64,000 nt of DNA from the NCBI GenBank assembly GCA_035552195.1, contig DASZLU010000055.1, forward strand, positions 62,001 to 126,000, written 5' to 3'. Shown here one piece after another: positions 43,078 to 52,331 of this stretch. Position 1 is the first letter of the stretch; the number at the start of each line of letters is the position of its first letter. Made by a program: the position numbers and the translations under genes. The DNA is from CAIKMD01 sp035552195 (lineage in GTDB: Bacteria > Pseudomonadota > Alphaproteobacteria > ATCC43930 > CGMCC-115725). Below the pieces are notes generated by a model. It had not been told where the DNA came from. It saw only the letters and a list, made by a program, of their open reading frames with translations, and made no database searches.

Positions 43078-44169
43078 ATGAAGCGTTACGTCGCCGTGGC
43101 GGCCGCTCTGGCCTGTGCTGTTGCCGCACCCGCCGTCCGCGCCGCGGAGTTCGGTCCGCATGTCAAAGAGCTGATCGCCGAGGCACAGAAGGAAGGCAAG
43201 CTCGATCTTTCCTGGAGCGGCTCCGGCTTTGGCGACAACGGCAAGGATCTGCCGAAATGGATCGCGGCCTTCAACAAATTCTACGGGCTCAACCTCACCT
43301 ATAGCTGGGCGCCGGCGCCGTCGATGACGCAGCAAGCCGCCAATCTGGTGCAGCAGGCGCAATCGAACGCACCGGCGACGACCGACGCCATCATCCTCGG
43401 TGCAGATTCATTGCTGCCCGGCATGCAGGCGAATGCGACGCATCCTTACGACTGGGCGATTCTGGGCAAAGAGATCGGCGTCGATCTGCCGCCCGATGCG
43501 ATTGCGCCGGGCAATGCGGGGCTGGCGATTTCGACCGCGGTCTTCGGCATCGAATACAACAAGGAAGTAGTGTCGGCCGACAAGGTGCCGCATAATCTCG
43601 TCGATGTGCTGAAGCCCGAATGGAAGGGCAAGATCGCCTCGACACCTTACGCCGCCGGCTTCAACTTCCTCGCCGCGTTTGACCCGAATTGGGGCGAGCC
43701 GAAGACCGAGGATTTCATGGTGAAACTCGCGGCGCAGGTCGGCGGCCTTATCCGCTGCGGCGATTCCGCGCCGCTGCTGAGCGGCCAGTTCGATATGCTG
43801 GTGCTGGAATGCGACATCGCCGAGCCGATCATCGCGCAGCGTCGCGGCGAGCCGCTCGGTTATGTCGTGCCGGCCGACGCGCCGGTGATGGATCATTGGT
43901 ACATGGCGGTGCCGAAGACAGCGCGCGAGCCGGCCGCCGGCGCGCTGCTCGCGCTTTTCATGGTGACACCGGAAGGCCAGAAAATCCAATGGGAGTCCGA
44001 CGGGAACGACCTCGCGCTGCTGCCCGGCTCGAAGACCGCGGCAACCCTGCCGGGCCATCCCGACAGGGTCGCCGGCGGCCATGGCGCGCAGGATTTCGTC
44101 AAGCATCCCGAGACCCTGACCATTCTGACGAAATACGTCGACATCCTGCGCAAAGGCGCCGGCAAGTAG
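43078..44169 (+). CDS. ABC solute-binding protein, FbpA/AfuA type
   Basis: This 363-residue periplasmic protein has a Sec signal (MKRYVAVAAALACAVAAPAV, cleavage near VRAA-EF), the lobe-1 region HVKELIAEAQKEGKLDLSW, the hinge VLKPEWKGKIASTPYAAG and the C-terminal GALLALFMVTPEGQKI typical of family-1 binding proteins. GGGAGG precedes the start. It is convergent, 10 bp apart, with the two-domain permease at 44180, which is its probable partner; there is no ATPase gene with them. Confidence 0.9.
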   Translation: MKRYVAVAAALACAVAAPAVRAAEFGPHVKELIAEAQKEGKLDLSWSGSGFGDNGKDLPKWIAAFNKFYGLNLTYSWAPAPSMTQQAANLVQQAQSNAPATTDAIILGADSLLPGMQANATHPYDWAILGKEIGVDLPPDAIAPGNAGLAISTAVFGIEYNKEVVSADKVPHNLVDVLKPEWKGKIASTPYAAGFNFLAAFDPNWGEPKTEDFMVKLAAQVGGLIRCGDSAPLLSGQFDMLVLECDIAEPIIAQRRGEPLGYVVPADAPVMDHWYMAVPKTAREPAAGALLALFMVTPEGQKIQWESDGNDLALLPGSKTAATLPGHPDRVAGGHGAQDFVKHPETLTILTKYVDILRKGAGK

Positions 44170-44179
44170 ATCGCGTCGG

Positions 44180-45952
44180 CTAGAGCCGTGTCTCGCTCGC
44201 GCCGGTCGCGCGCCGGCCGAGCAGATAGATCAGCGCCAGCGGCAGGAAGAGCAGCATGAAGACGAGGCTCATCGCCGTCGCCTGCCCGATCTGACCCGTG
44301 TACCAAGTGCTCCAGATCACCGTCGGCAAGGTGAGGTTGCTCGGCGTCGCCAGCACCACGGCCATGGTGAGCTCGCGGAAGACAAGCAGCGCGATCCAGA
44401 TCCAGGCATTGAGCGCGGCTGGCGCGACCAGCGGCAGGAAGATCGTGCGCAACGTGCCGCCGACGCCCAGCCCCGCGACAGAGGCAGCATCTTCGAGCTC
44501 GGTCCCGACCTGAACCATCGCTACGCTCATCGCGCGCACCGCGAAAGCGAGATAGGTCAACAGATAGACCAGCGCGATGATCCAGACCGTGCCGGCGAGC
44601 TGAAAGAAGCGCCCGACGACGAACAATGCCAAGGTCTGGAGCGCTACGGCGAAGACGATCGCCGGCACGGCATGTGGTAGGAAGATCACCGTGTCGATCG
44701 CGCCGCGCAGCCGCGACTTCGAGCGCACGACGACCCACGAGATGATCAGGCCGAACGCCACGGCCGCCAGCGGCACGACGATCATCAGGATTGCCGTGTT
44801 CTCGAAGCCGGTCCAGGCCAGCGCCCACGGCGCGCTCGAGAAATTCGCGAATGACAACGCGCGGAAGGCTTCGAGCGAGGGCGGCCGGAAATAGCGCGAC
44901 AGCGCCACCCACAACACGAGCAGCATCGGCAAGACGAAGGTCAGCAGGAAATAAACGCCGAGCCCCGCATAGATCCAGTCGCGCGACCGCTTCAGCCGCA
45001 GCGGCGCGATGCGGTTGCCTCTGCCCGTCACCACCTGATAGAGCCGGCCACGCCGGATCGCACGCAGATAGATCGCGGTCAAAACGAACGCCGCGGCCAT
45101 CGCGACCAGCGACAGCGCCGCTGATGGCCCATATTGCGGCAGGCCGGCTTGCGGGTTGAGCTGTTGGTAGACATAGGTGCTGAACGTATATTGCCGGTAG
45201 GTCATGCCGATGAAAGCCGGCACGTCGAAGCTCGCGACCGCCACCATGAAGCAGAAGATCGCGGCCGCGATCAGCGCCGGCGTCACCAGCGGCAGTTCGA
45301 TGCGCCAGGCGCGCCGCCACACGCCGACGCCGTAAATCTCCGCCGCCTCGATGAGCTCGCCCGAGACCGAGCGTAGCGGCGGCCCGACCAGCACGAAGGC
45401 CAGCGGCACCAGCAGCAAGCCTTGCACGAATCCCATGCCGATGGGATTGGCGATGGTGATCGCGTTCTGGTCGAGGCCCAGCCCGTCATGGAGCCAGCGG
45501 CCGATCAGCCCGATGCGCGGGCCCAAGAGAAAGAGCCAGCCCATCGACGGAAAGAATCCCGGCAGCAGCAACAGCACCGTCATCATCGCATAGGTCGCCT
45601 GCTTGGCGCCGAAATCGGTCCGCTCGACCACCCAGGCAACCGCAATGCCGCCGAGCATCGCGAGCACCGTCGCGACCAGCGCGAAGACCAGCGTATCGCC
45701 GAGGACGCTCCAGGTATCTTCGGCGCGCAGCATCGCTATGATATTCGCCAGTGAATAAGGCCCGCCCGGGATCGCCGGCAGGCCGATGGTGAGGCTCAGC
45801 CACACCACCGCCAGCAACAGCACCAACACGCAAGAAGCCAGCGCAGCGGACAGCCAGACGAAGCCGGCGCCGCGATTGTCGCGCGCGAGCACGCGGCGCG
45901 GTCGCGGCACGACCGGCTCGATACGCGGACTTATCAGCGACGTACTTGCCAT
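44180..45952 (-). CDS. ABC permease, fused two-domain FbpB type
   Basis: This 590-residue inner-membrane protein has two permease domains in one chain, with coupling loops IEAAEIYGVGVWRRAWRIELP and EDAASVAGLGVGGTLRTIFLP. It has the same layout as the proteins at 31659 and 52331. An Arg-rich cytoplasmic N-terminus precedes the first membrane segment at about residue 30. It lies just downstream of a terminator at 46007, so it has its own promoter, and has no ATPase gene beside it. Confidence 0.9.
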   Translation of the reverse strand: MASTSLISPRIEPVVPRPRRVLARDNRGAGFVWLSAALASCVLVLLLAVVWLSLTIGLPAIPGGPYSLANIIAMLRAEDTWSVLGDTLVFALVATVLAMLGGIAVAWVVERTDFGAKQATYAMMTVLLLLPGFFPSMGWLFLLGPRIGLIGRWLHDGLGLDQNAITIANPIGMGFVQGLLLVPLAFVLVGPPLRSVSGELIEAAEIYGVGVWRRAWRIELPLVTPALIAAAIFCFMVAVASFDVPAFIGMTYRQYTFSTYVYQQLNPQAGLPQYGPSAALSLVAMAAAFVLTAIYLRAIRRGRLYQVVTGRGNRIAPLRLKRSRDWIYAGLGVYFLLTFVLPMLLVLWVALSRYFRPPSLEAFRALSFANFSSAPWALAWTGFENTAILMIVVPLAAVAFGLIISWVVVRSKSRLRGAIDTVIFLPHAVPAIVFAVALQTLALFVVGRFFQLAGTVWIIALVYLLTYLAFAVRAMSVAMVQVGTELEDAASVAGLGVGGTLRTIFLPLVAPAALNAWIWIALLVFRELTMAVVLATPSNLTLPTVIWSTWYTGQIGQATAMSLVFMLLFLPLALIYLLGRRATGASETRL

Positions 45953-46006
45953 GAGCCGAGTGCCCTATCCTCCCTTCGGCAACAGTACACGAAAGGCTCA
46001 AAAAGC

Positions 46007-46035
46007 AAACGGCCCGGCACAAGGCCGGGCCGTTT
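46007..46035 (-). terminator. intrinsic terminator of the SBP-EutA-bicupin operon
   Basis: AAACGGCCCGGC and GCCGGGCCGTTT form a perfect 12-bp stem around ACAAG; on the minus strand it is followed by GCTTTTTGAG. It is 22 bp past the stop of the bicupin gene at 46058. Confidence 0.88.
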
Positions 46036-46057
46036 CATCGTCACCGACGCCGAAAGA

Positions 46058-47194
46058 CTATTCCGCGGCCTCGTACTGGTCCGCCGGGAACCACTTGTAC
46101 ATCTTCGGATCGATGCGCGAGCCGTTCTTCTTCATCTCCGACACCCAGAGCGGATGGATGCGCGGATCCTGATCTTCGTATTCGATCTGGTCGCCGCCCA
46201 ATTTTATGCTGAGCGACACGGCTTGTTTCTGCATGCCCTCGTCGCCGCCGCCCGAGCGCCGGCTAGCGGCGGTCAGCGGATAGCGGATGCCGCCGACATT
46301 GGTTGCGAGATAACGCGCGTTGCGGTTGCTGGTGTTGAAGTGCTGATGGAGCTGCCGGTCGGCCGGCGGGAAGAGGACGCCGTGCTTCCAGTCGACGCGC
46401 AGCCAGTCTTTCTGACCCTCGAACCAGAGCAGCGAGAAGCCGGTGCCGACGACGCACATAACATGCGCGCCGGGTCCATGACGATGCGCCTTCTTATAGG
46501 TGCCGGGCACCATCTCCGAGATATGCGCGTGCATCGAGCTGTCGGCGAGGACGAACATGATGTTCGAGCTGCCGGCGCCGCGATCTTCCCAGGAATGAAG
46601 CTCGAGATTCTCGAGATCGGGAACGAAGTTCGTCTCCCACATATGGTTGCCGGGGCGCACCATCGTGAGATCGCCTTCGCCGTTGTAATACTCGTCCTTG
46701 CCCATGCGATCGGCGAAGACCGCGGCGTTATTGAAGATGAAATTCTCGTTGTGGAAGACGTTCATCATCATCGGCATGTTGGTCGTGCAGACCATCAGCG
46801 CGCGCTTCTGGCCGCTGCCGTTGAAATGGCGATACTTCGCGTTGAGCGGGATCGCGAACATGCTGCGCGGCCCCCATTCGAAGCTGCGCTTGGCGCCGTC
46901 GGGGAATTCGAGCTGCGTCGAGCCCGAGCCTTCGAGGATGTAGGTCACCTGCTCGTAGATGTGGTGCTGCGGCGCGGAGCTGCCGCCGGGCGGAAGCTCG
47001 AACAGGAACATGCTGACGAAGTCGCCGCGCCCTTTGAGATGAAGGGCGGCGCCGTTCATGCCGTAGCGCGCCCACGGCTTGGTCTGCATCGCGAAAGTGT
47101 CGATGGCGTAGTCCTCATGGACCAACACGCCTTCTTTCTGGATCCACTCTTGATAGGAATCGACGCGAATACGCGGGATTCGATCGTCTGACAT
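46058..47194 (-). CDS. bicupin protein, gentisate-dioxygenase-like or related
   Basis: This 378-residue protein has two cupin domains. The first holds PQHHIYEQVTYILEGSG with three possible metal histidines/glutamate; the second holds HRHGPGAHVMCVVGTGFSLL with HRH and a later LHQHF. Two-domain cupins of this size include gentisate and 1-hydroxy-2-naphthoate dioxygenases and other ring-opening enzymes; I cannot pick one. AGGAGG precedes the ATG. It is the last gene of the operon starting at 51046 and is next to the EutA-like gene. Confidence 0.85.
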   Translation of the reverse strand: MSDDRIPRIRVDSYQEWIQKEGVLVHEDYAIDTFAMQTKPWARYGMNGAALHLKGRGDFVSMFLFELPPGGSSAPQHHIYEQVTYILEGSGSTQLEFPDGAKRSFEWGPRSMFAIPLNAKYRHFNGSGQKRALMVCTTNMPMMMNVFHNENFIFNNAAVFADRMGKDEYYNGEGDLTMVRPGNHMWETNFVPDLENLELHSWEDRGAGSSNIMFVLADSSMHAHISEMVPGTYKKAHRHGPGAHVMCVVGTGFSLLWFEGQKDWLRVDWKHGVLFPPADRQLHQHFNTSNRNARYLATNVGGIRYPLTAASRRSGGGDEGMQKQAVSLSIKLGGDQIEYEDQDPRIHPLWVSEMKKNGSRIDPKMYKWFPADQYEAAE

Positions 47195-47220
47195 GGTTGT
47201 TTCCTCCTGGGGCAATCTTC

Positions 47221-48747
47221 TCAAGAAAACAATAGCGACTTGATCACGACCGGCACGACGCCCGGCGGCGACATCAGCTCGCCGACATCGACATAATCGA
47301 GATCCTGCAACTGCACGCCGTCGATCGAGACGAGCGGCCCGGGCAGGCCGAGTTCCTCGCTCAACAGGCGGCCGAGCGTCCGGCCGATATCGCCGTCGAT
47401 CATCAGGAAAAGCGGCTCCGTGCGCGTGCCTTTCGGCGCCGCCGCCGCGATGATGGCGTTGCCGGTCGCGGCGAGACGCTCGTAGCTCGGGTCGCCCTGC
47501 CACGAGAACGCGATCGCGGCGCGCGAATCCGGATCGAGATCGAGACCGATGAAGCCTTGGCGGATCGCCTCGGCGAGCTTCTCCGGCTGCTCTTCGGCGG
47601 TGCGGCCGACATGCATCACCGGCACGCCATGCACCGGCAGCCGCGACGGATCGGAGAGATAGATCGTCTTGCCGCTGACCTGGATGGTGAATTGCGAGGC
47701 GCCGATCACCGTTGCGCGGATACGCTGCCCCGGATCGATCAGTTGGAGCTTGGCGCGCGTCGTCAGCTCTTTGATCATGGCTTTCGCCAGCGGCATCGCG
47801 ATGTCGCCGAATTGCTGCGGCTCGGTGCCGAAGATGTATTCGGAAACGCCGCCCGAGAAGGTCAGCGCCGTCGGCTCGCTCGCGCGCCGCAGCGGCTCGG
47901 TCAGCATGAGCTTCTGGCCCAGCATGTCGAGCTTCGCGCCGAGCACATAATCCGCCGCGACTTTCGCCAGGCGCTGCGCCGTCGCTTCGCGCTTTGCCGG
48001 ATCGGCAAAGGACTCCGGCGTCGGCGCGAAACCAAGATCCTCGGCGGTCAGCCGCGCCGAATCATCGATGCGTGTCCACTTGCCCTGATCGTCCGTTGCA
48101 ACGAGACGGCCACCAACTGCGAACGCCGCCGAGCTCACCGGCGTGCCTTTCTCGATCAAGGTCAGCTTGGTCGTGCCGCCGCCGATATCGACATGCAGCA
48201 CGTTTTGCGCGCGATCACGCGACAGCTTCACCGCGCCCGAGCCATGCGCCGCCAAGCGGCATTCGAGGATATGACCTGCGGTGGCGCAGACGAACTTGCC
48301 GGCTTCGTCGGCGAAGAGTTCGTCGATGGCGCGCGCGTTCTTCCGCTTGATCGCCTCGCCGGTCAGGATCACCGCGCCGCTATCGACGTCGCTACGCTCG
48401 AAACCGGCTTCTTTGTATGACTTGTCGATGAATTGCTTCAGCGCCTGCGCATCGATCATCCCGTCGGCCAGGAACGGCGTGAGCATGATCGGCGAGCGCC
48501 ACAGGACTTGCCGGTCGACGACGACGAAACGTGCCGACAAACCTTGGTTGTGACGCTGCAGCAGGATCTTGGCGAAGAGCAGATGCGAGGTCGAGCTGCC
48601 GATATCGATGCCGACGGTCTTGAGCTCGACATGCTCCTGGCTCCAGATGAAAGCGGCGAGCGCTTCTCGCTGCTCCGGCGACATCGCTTCGCCCAGATGT
48701 TCGTGCTCGAAGTCGCTGTCGTGCATATCGTCGTCTTTATTATCCAT
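47221..48747 (-). CDS. EutA-like reactivating factor (orphan)
   Basis: This 508-residue protein belongs to the EutA family, actin-like ATPases that reactivate ethanolamine ammonia-lyase by exchanging damaged cobalamin. Motifs are VGIDIGSSTSHLLFAKILL (first phosphate loop), VLHVDIGGGTTKLTL (second), TFSGGVSEYIFG and a C-terminal PLVSIDGVQLQDLDYVDVGE. No EutB, EutC or other ethanolamine genes are in the window. It lies between a bicupin and two binding protein genes in one minus-strand operon, so its partner enzyme may be another one, or encoded elsewhere. Confidence 0.9.
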   Translation of the reverse strand: MDNKDDDMHDSDFEHEHLGEAMSPEQREALAAFIWSQEHVELKTVGIDIGSSTSHLLFAKILLQRHNQGLSARFVVVDRQVLWRSPIMLTPFLADGMIDAQALKQFIDKSYKEAGFERSDVDSGAVILTGEAIKRKNARAIDELFADEAGKFVCATAGHILECRLAAHGSGAVKLSRDRAQNVLHVDIGGGTTKLTLIEKGTPVSSAAFAVGGRLVATDDQGKWTRIDDSARLTAEDLGFAPTPESFADPAKREATAQRLAKVAADYVLGAKLDMLGQKLMLTEPLRRASEPTALTFSGGVSEYIFGTEPQQFGDIAMPLAKAMIKELTTRAKLQLIDPGQRIRATVIGASQFTIQVSGKTIYLSDPSRLPVHGVPVMHVGRTAEEQPEKLAEAIRQGFIGLDLDPDSRAAIAFSWQGDPSYERLAATGNAIIAAAAPKGTRTEPLFLMIDGDIGRTLGRLLSEELGLPGPLVSIDGVQLQDLDYVDVGELMSPPGVVPVVIKSLLFS

Positions 48748-48801
48748 TGTGTACCTACATGATAGAAAACTGTGCCTCCCAGAACAACCGTACGGCGCCG
48801 G

Positions 48802-49899
48802 TTAGGGCCCGGCCGGGATGAACTGCTTGGCGAGATTTCCCGCCTCCTGACGATTGGCGAGATTGTCCTCGGTCTGCTCCGGGATGTAGGTCGCGCCCGG
48901 CTGCGGCGCGAGGCGCGGCACGGCGTAAGGGATGTCGATGCGCCGGCTGTTGCCGCCAATCTGCCCCCAATCGGTCTGCCCGGCTTTCGACAAGAGCCAA
49001 TTGATATAGACCTTCGCCGCGTTGGGATGCGGCGCATTCGCCATCAGCGCCACGCTGCCGTAGCCGAAATCCAATGTCGGATGCGGCATCGGCGCCTCGA
49101 AGGAGACGACGTTCTTGCCCAATCCCTGCTGCTGGAAGCGCGCGATCTCGTCCGGCGACGCGCCGATGCCGATTGGATACTTGCCGCTCACCAGCCACTC
49201 GGCTTCCTGGCGCGGATTGGCGATGTAGACAATCTTCTGTTGGCTATAGAGCCGCTTCAGCCAATCCGCACCGAAATTGAGGAGGTAACGCTGCGCGGCA
49301 CCAAGCCCCGGCCCCGGCAGACGCGGATCGTCGAACACGATCTTGCCGGCGACTTTGGGACTGAGCAGATCGTCATAGCTATTGAGAATATCGCGCGAGA
49401 CGAGGTCGCGATTGACCGATGTCGTCTCGGTCACCGTCGCTTCGAAGCCGAAAATGAATTTCTTGTCGCGATCGACCCAGCCGCCATCGAGTCCGCCGTA
49501 CCAGGCCTTGTCGTCGACCACCTCCGGCAGGACGAGCGCGGGGCGGATCGGCGCGAACGCATCGATCGGCTTGAGGCTCTGCAGCAGCGACGAAGAGCCG
49601 CCGACATAAACATCGACGCTGTAGACGCCGGCGGCGCGCTCGCGCACGATCTTCGGGATCGCGTCGCGGCCACTCTGGCCGCTGAAATTGATCTTGATCT
49701 GTGGATAGGCCTTGCGGAAACCGTCGGTCAGGACGCGATGGAAGAGCTCGCCCGGGCCGCCATGCACATCGACTTCGCCCTCGGCATTCGCCGCTTTGAC
49801 GGTGTCGTCCCAGGTGTCGGCCCAGGCGCGCGGCGCTATCGCGCCGAGCGCCAGCATCCCCGACAAAGCGAGGCGCACCGCATGTGATCCGATAGCCAT
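48802..49899 (-). CDS. ABC solute-binding protein, FbpA type, tandem copy 2
   Basis: This 365-residue periplasmic protein has a signal peptide (VRLALSGMLALGAIAPRAWA, cleavage before DTWD) and a family-1 binding fold: WDDTVKAANAEGEVDVHGGPG, INFSGQSGRDAIPKI, VAGKIVFDDPRLPG and PHPNAAKVYINWLLSKAGQ. The start at ATG 49899 follows GGGGAGA. It is highly similar to the next gene at 49925. It ends 54 bp before the EutA-like gene and is served most likely by the ATPase and permease at 51213-54043. Confidence 0.9.
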   Translation of the reverse strand: MAIGSHAVRLALSGMLALGAIAPRAWADTWDDTVKAANAEGEVDVHGGPGELFHRVLTDGFRKAYPQIKINFSGQSGRDAIPKIVRERAAGVYSVDVYVGGSSSLLQSLKPIDAFAPIRPALVLPEVVDDKAWYGGLDGGWVDRDKKFIFGFEATVTETTSVNRDLVSRDILNSYDDLLSPKVAGKIVFDDPRLPGPGLGAAQRYLLNFGADWLKRLYSQQKIVYIANPRQEAEWLVSGKYPIGIGASPDEIARFQQQGLGKNVVSFEAPMPHPTLDFGYGSVALMANAPHPNAAKVYINWLLSKAGQTDWGQIGGNSRRIDIPYAVPRLAPQPGATYIPEQTEDNLANRQEAGNLAKQFIPAGP

Positions 49900-49924
49900 C
49901 GCACGTCTCCCCATAGGCCGGTGA

Positions 49925-51046
49925 TCAGGGACCTGCCGGAATGTTCTGCTTGGCGATCTGCTGCGCCTGTTGGCGCGTCGGCAAATTTTCCTCGTTCTGC
50001 TCGCCGACATAGGTGACGCCCGGCTGCGCCGCGGTTTCAGGGGTCGCGACCGGCACGTCGAGCCGACGGCTGTTCTCGTCGGTCTTGATCCATTCCATCT
50101 GGCCCGCTTTCGACATCAGCCAATTGATATAGACCTTGGCGGCATTGGGATGCGGCGCATTGGCGATCATCGAGACCGTGCCGTAGCCGTATTCGAGCGA
50201 CGGCTTCTGCAGCGGATAGAGGAACGCCCCGACGTTCTTGCCGAGGCCTTGCTGCTGAAAGATTTTCAGCTCCTGCGGCGCGACGCCGATGCCGATGGGA
50301 TATTTGCCGCTGACAACCCACTCGGCGAGCTGCCGCGGATTGGCGATATAGGCGATCTTCTGCTCCGCGAAGAGTTTTTTCAGCCAATCGGGGCCGAAAT
50401 TGACGAGGAAGCGCTGCGCGGTCGACACGCCCTGCCCCGGCAGCCGCGGATCGTCCCACACGATCTTGCCAGCGAATTCGGGCTTCATCAGATCGTCGTA
50501 GGTCTTGAGCTGGTCGTGCGAGATCAGATCCCAATTGACCGACAGCATCGGCGTGACCGTCGCCTCGAAGCCCATCACGTATTTCTTTTCGCTGTCGATC
50601 CAGCCGGCATCGAGCCCGCCGAGCCAGGCTTTGTCATCGAGCACTTCGGGCAGGATAAAAGCTTCGCGCAGCGGCTCGAACGCGCCGATGGGCTTGAGCG
50701 CCTGCAGAATCGACGAAGTGCCGCCGTTGTAAACATCGAGGCTATAGATATTGGCGGCGCGCTCGCGCACAATCTTCGGGATCGCATCGCGTCCGCTCAA
50801 CCCGTTGAAGTTCACTTTGATCTGCGGATAGGCAGCGTGGAAAGCGTCGACCAGGATGTGATGGAACATCTGGCCCGGGCCGCCATGCACATCGACCTCG
50901 CCCTCGGCATTCGCCGCTTTGACGGTGTCGTCCCACGACGCTTCAGCCGCCGACGCCAGCGGCGCCACGATTATCGCGCCGAGGCCAATTGCTGCGGCAA
51001 TGCCGCGTATCAGGGTAGAGCGCCCATTGCGGTCGCGCCGATACAT
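49925..51046 (-). CDS. ABC solute-binding protein, FbpA type, tandem copy 1
   Basis: This 373-residue paralogue of 48802 shares the mature N-terminus WDDTVKAANAEGEVDVHGG and most later motifs (SGRDAIPKIVRERAA, WDDPRLPG, PHPNAAKVYINWLMSKAGQ). The start at ATG 51046 (MYRRDRNG) follows GGGAGGAAAG; the Sec signal runs to about residue 34. The gene is divergent from the ATPase gene at 51213, with which it forms a full ABC importer. Tandem duplication may serve two ligands on one transporter. Confidence 0.9.
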   Translation of the reverse strand: MYRRDRNGRSTLIRGIAAAIGLGAIIVAPLASAAEASWDDTVKAANAEGEVDVHGGPGQMFHHILVDAFHAAYPQIKVNFNGLSGRDAIPKIVRERAANIYSLDVYNGGTSSILQALKPIGAFEPLREAFILPEVLDDKAWLGGLDAGWIDSEKKYVMGFEATVTPMLSVNWDLISHDQLKTYDDLMKPEFAGKIVWDDPRLPGQGVSTAQRFLVNFGPDWLKKLFAEQKIAYIANPRQLAEWVVSGKYPIGIGVAPQELKIFQQQGLGKNVGAFLYPLQKPSLEYGYGTVSMIANAPHPNAAKVYINWLMSKAGQMEWIKTDENSRRLDVPVATPETAAQPGVTYVGEQNEENLPTRQQAQQIAKQNIPAGP

Positions 51047-51212
51047 TGCTTTCCTCCCACACCTCAAACAGCGCGCACCGAGCCGCGCCCGATTTTGCGC
51101 GCAACTCTAGCAGAGTTTTTCGCCGCGCGTCGCGTGCTTGCCGCGTTGCGGTGGCGCAATCGCGACGATAAAGTTTCCGCATCGATCCCGCGGGTAAGGC
51201 AAAATCGGGACG

Positions 51213-52331
51213 ATGCAGGGGGCACGTGTGTCGCAGGCTTTTGTTCAACTTGACCGGCTCAATAAAAGCTATGGCCCGGTGCCTGCGGTCACGGATCTGT
51301 CGCTCGACATCGCGCAAGGCGAAGCGCTGACACTTCTCGGCCCGTCCGGCTGCGGCAAGACGACAACCTTGCGCATGGTCGCGGGGCTCGAGAAGCCGGA
51401 TGCCGGCGCGATCCGCTTCGGCGGCAAGCCCGTCGTCTCGATCGCCGACCGCATCAACCTGCCGCCCGAGAAGCGCAATATCGGCATGGTGTTCCAGTCC
51501 TACGCGATCTGGCCGCATATGACCGTCGCACAAAATGTCGGCTTTCCGCTGAAGGTCCGCCGCGTCGATGCGGCGACGATCCGCGAGCGCGTCCGCAAAG
51601 CGCTCGCCATGATCGGCCTTGGCGGCTTGGAAGATCGCCCGGCGACGCGCTTGAGCGGCGGCCAGCAGCAGCGCGTCGCCCTGGCGCGTGCCTTGATCCA
51701 CGAGCCGGCGCTCCTGTTGCTCGACGAGCCGCTCAGCAACCTCGACGTGAAGCTGCGCGAGCAAATGCGCGTCGAGCTCAAGCTGCTCCAGGCGCGGCTC
51801 GGCCTCACCTTGATATATGTGACGCATGATCAGACCGAGGCACTCAGCCTCTCCGATCGCATCGTCGTGCTCAATCGCGGCCGCATCGAGCAGATCGGAA
51901 CGCCGCGCGTTCTCTACGAGCAACCCGCGACGCCGTTCGTGCGCGACTTCCTCGGCAAGTCGATCACCCTGCCGGGCCGGGTGAAATCCCTCGCCGCCGG
52001 TCGCGCCGCGGTCGAACTGGGCGCGGGTAACGACGCGCTGATCGATTGCCCGACGCCCGCCACTCTCGATCTCGCCGCCGGACGCGAGGTCGATATCTCG
52101 CTGCGGCCGGAAGCGATCCATCTCGCTAACGGGCAAGGCCCTGCTCTCAACGGCATCGTCGAAGCCGTGCTTTATCAAGGCGAGCGTTCCGAATGCGAGG
52201 TGAAGATCGGCGGCAGCGCCGTGACGATCTATCTCCCGCCCGGCCATCAGGCGGCGCCGGGCGACAAGATCGCGCTCGCGATCGAACCCGACGCCGCGCG
52301 GCTTTGGGCCAAGCCGAGCGGAGTCGCGTGA
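51213..52331 (+). CDS. ABC importer ATPase, FbpC/PotA type
   Basis: This 372-residue ATPase has Walker A GPSGCGKTT (43-51), signature LSGGQQQR, Walker B LLLLDEPLSNLD, switch region THDQTEA and a C-terminal TOBE region from about residue 250 (FLGKSITLPGRVKSL onward). This is the FbpC/PotA/UgpC-type layout. The ATG at 51213 is used; a GTG at 51228 with AGGGGG upstream is equally plausible. It is the only ATPase of this class in the window and may also energise the permeases at 31659 and 44180. Its stop overlaps the permease start by one base (TGATG). Confidence 0.9.
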   Translation: MQGARVSQAFVQLDRLNKSYGPVPAVTDLSLDIAQGEALTLLGPSGCGKTTTLRMVAGLEKPDAGAIRFGGKPVVSIADRINLPPEKRNIGMVFQSYAIWPHMTVAQNVGFPLKVRRVDAATIRERVRKALAMIGLGGLEDRPATRLSGGQQQRVALARALIHEPALLLLDEPLSNLDVKLREQMRVELKLLQARLGLTLIYVTHDQTEALSLSDRIVVLNRGRIEQIGTPRVLYEQPATPFVRDFLGKSITLPGRVKSLAAGRAAVELGAGNDALIDCPTPATLDLAAGREVDISLRPEAIHLANGQGPALNGIVEAVLYQGERSECEVKIGGSAVTIYLPPGHQAAPGDKIALAIEPDAARLWAKPSGVA

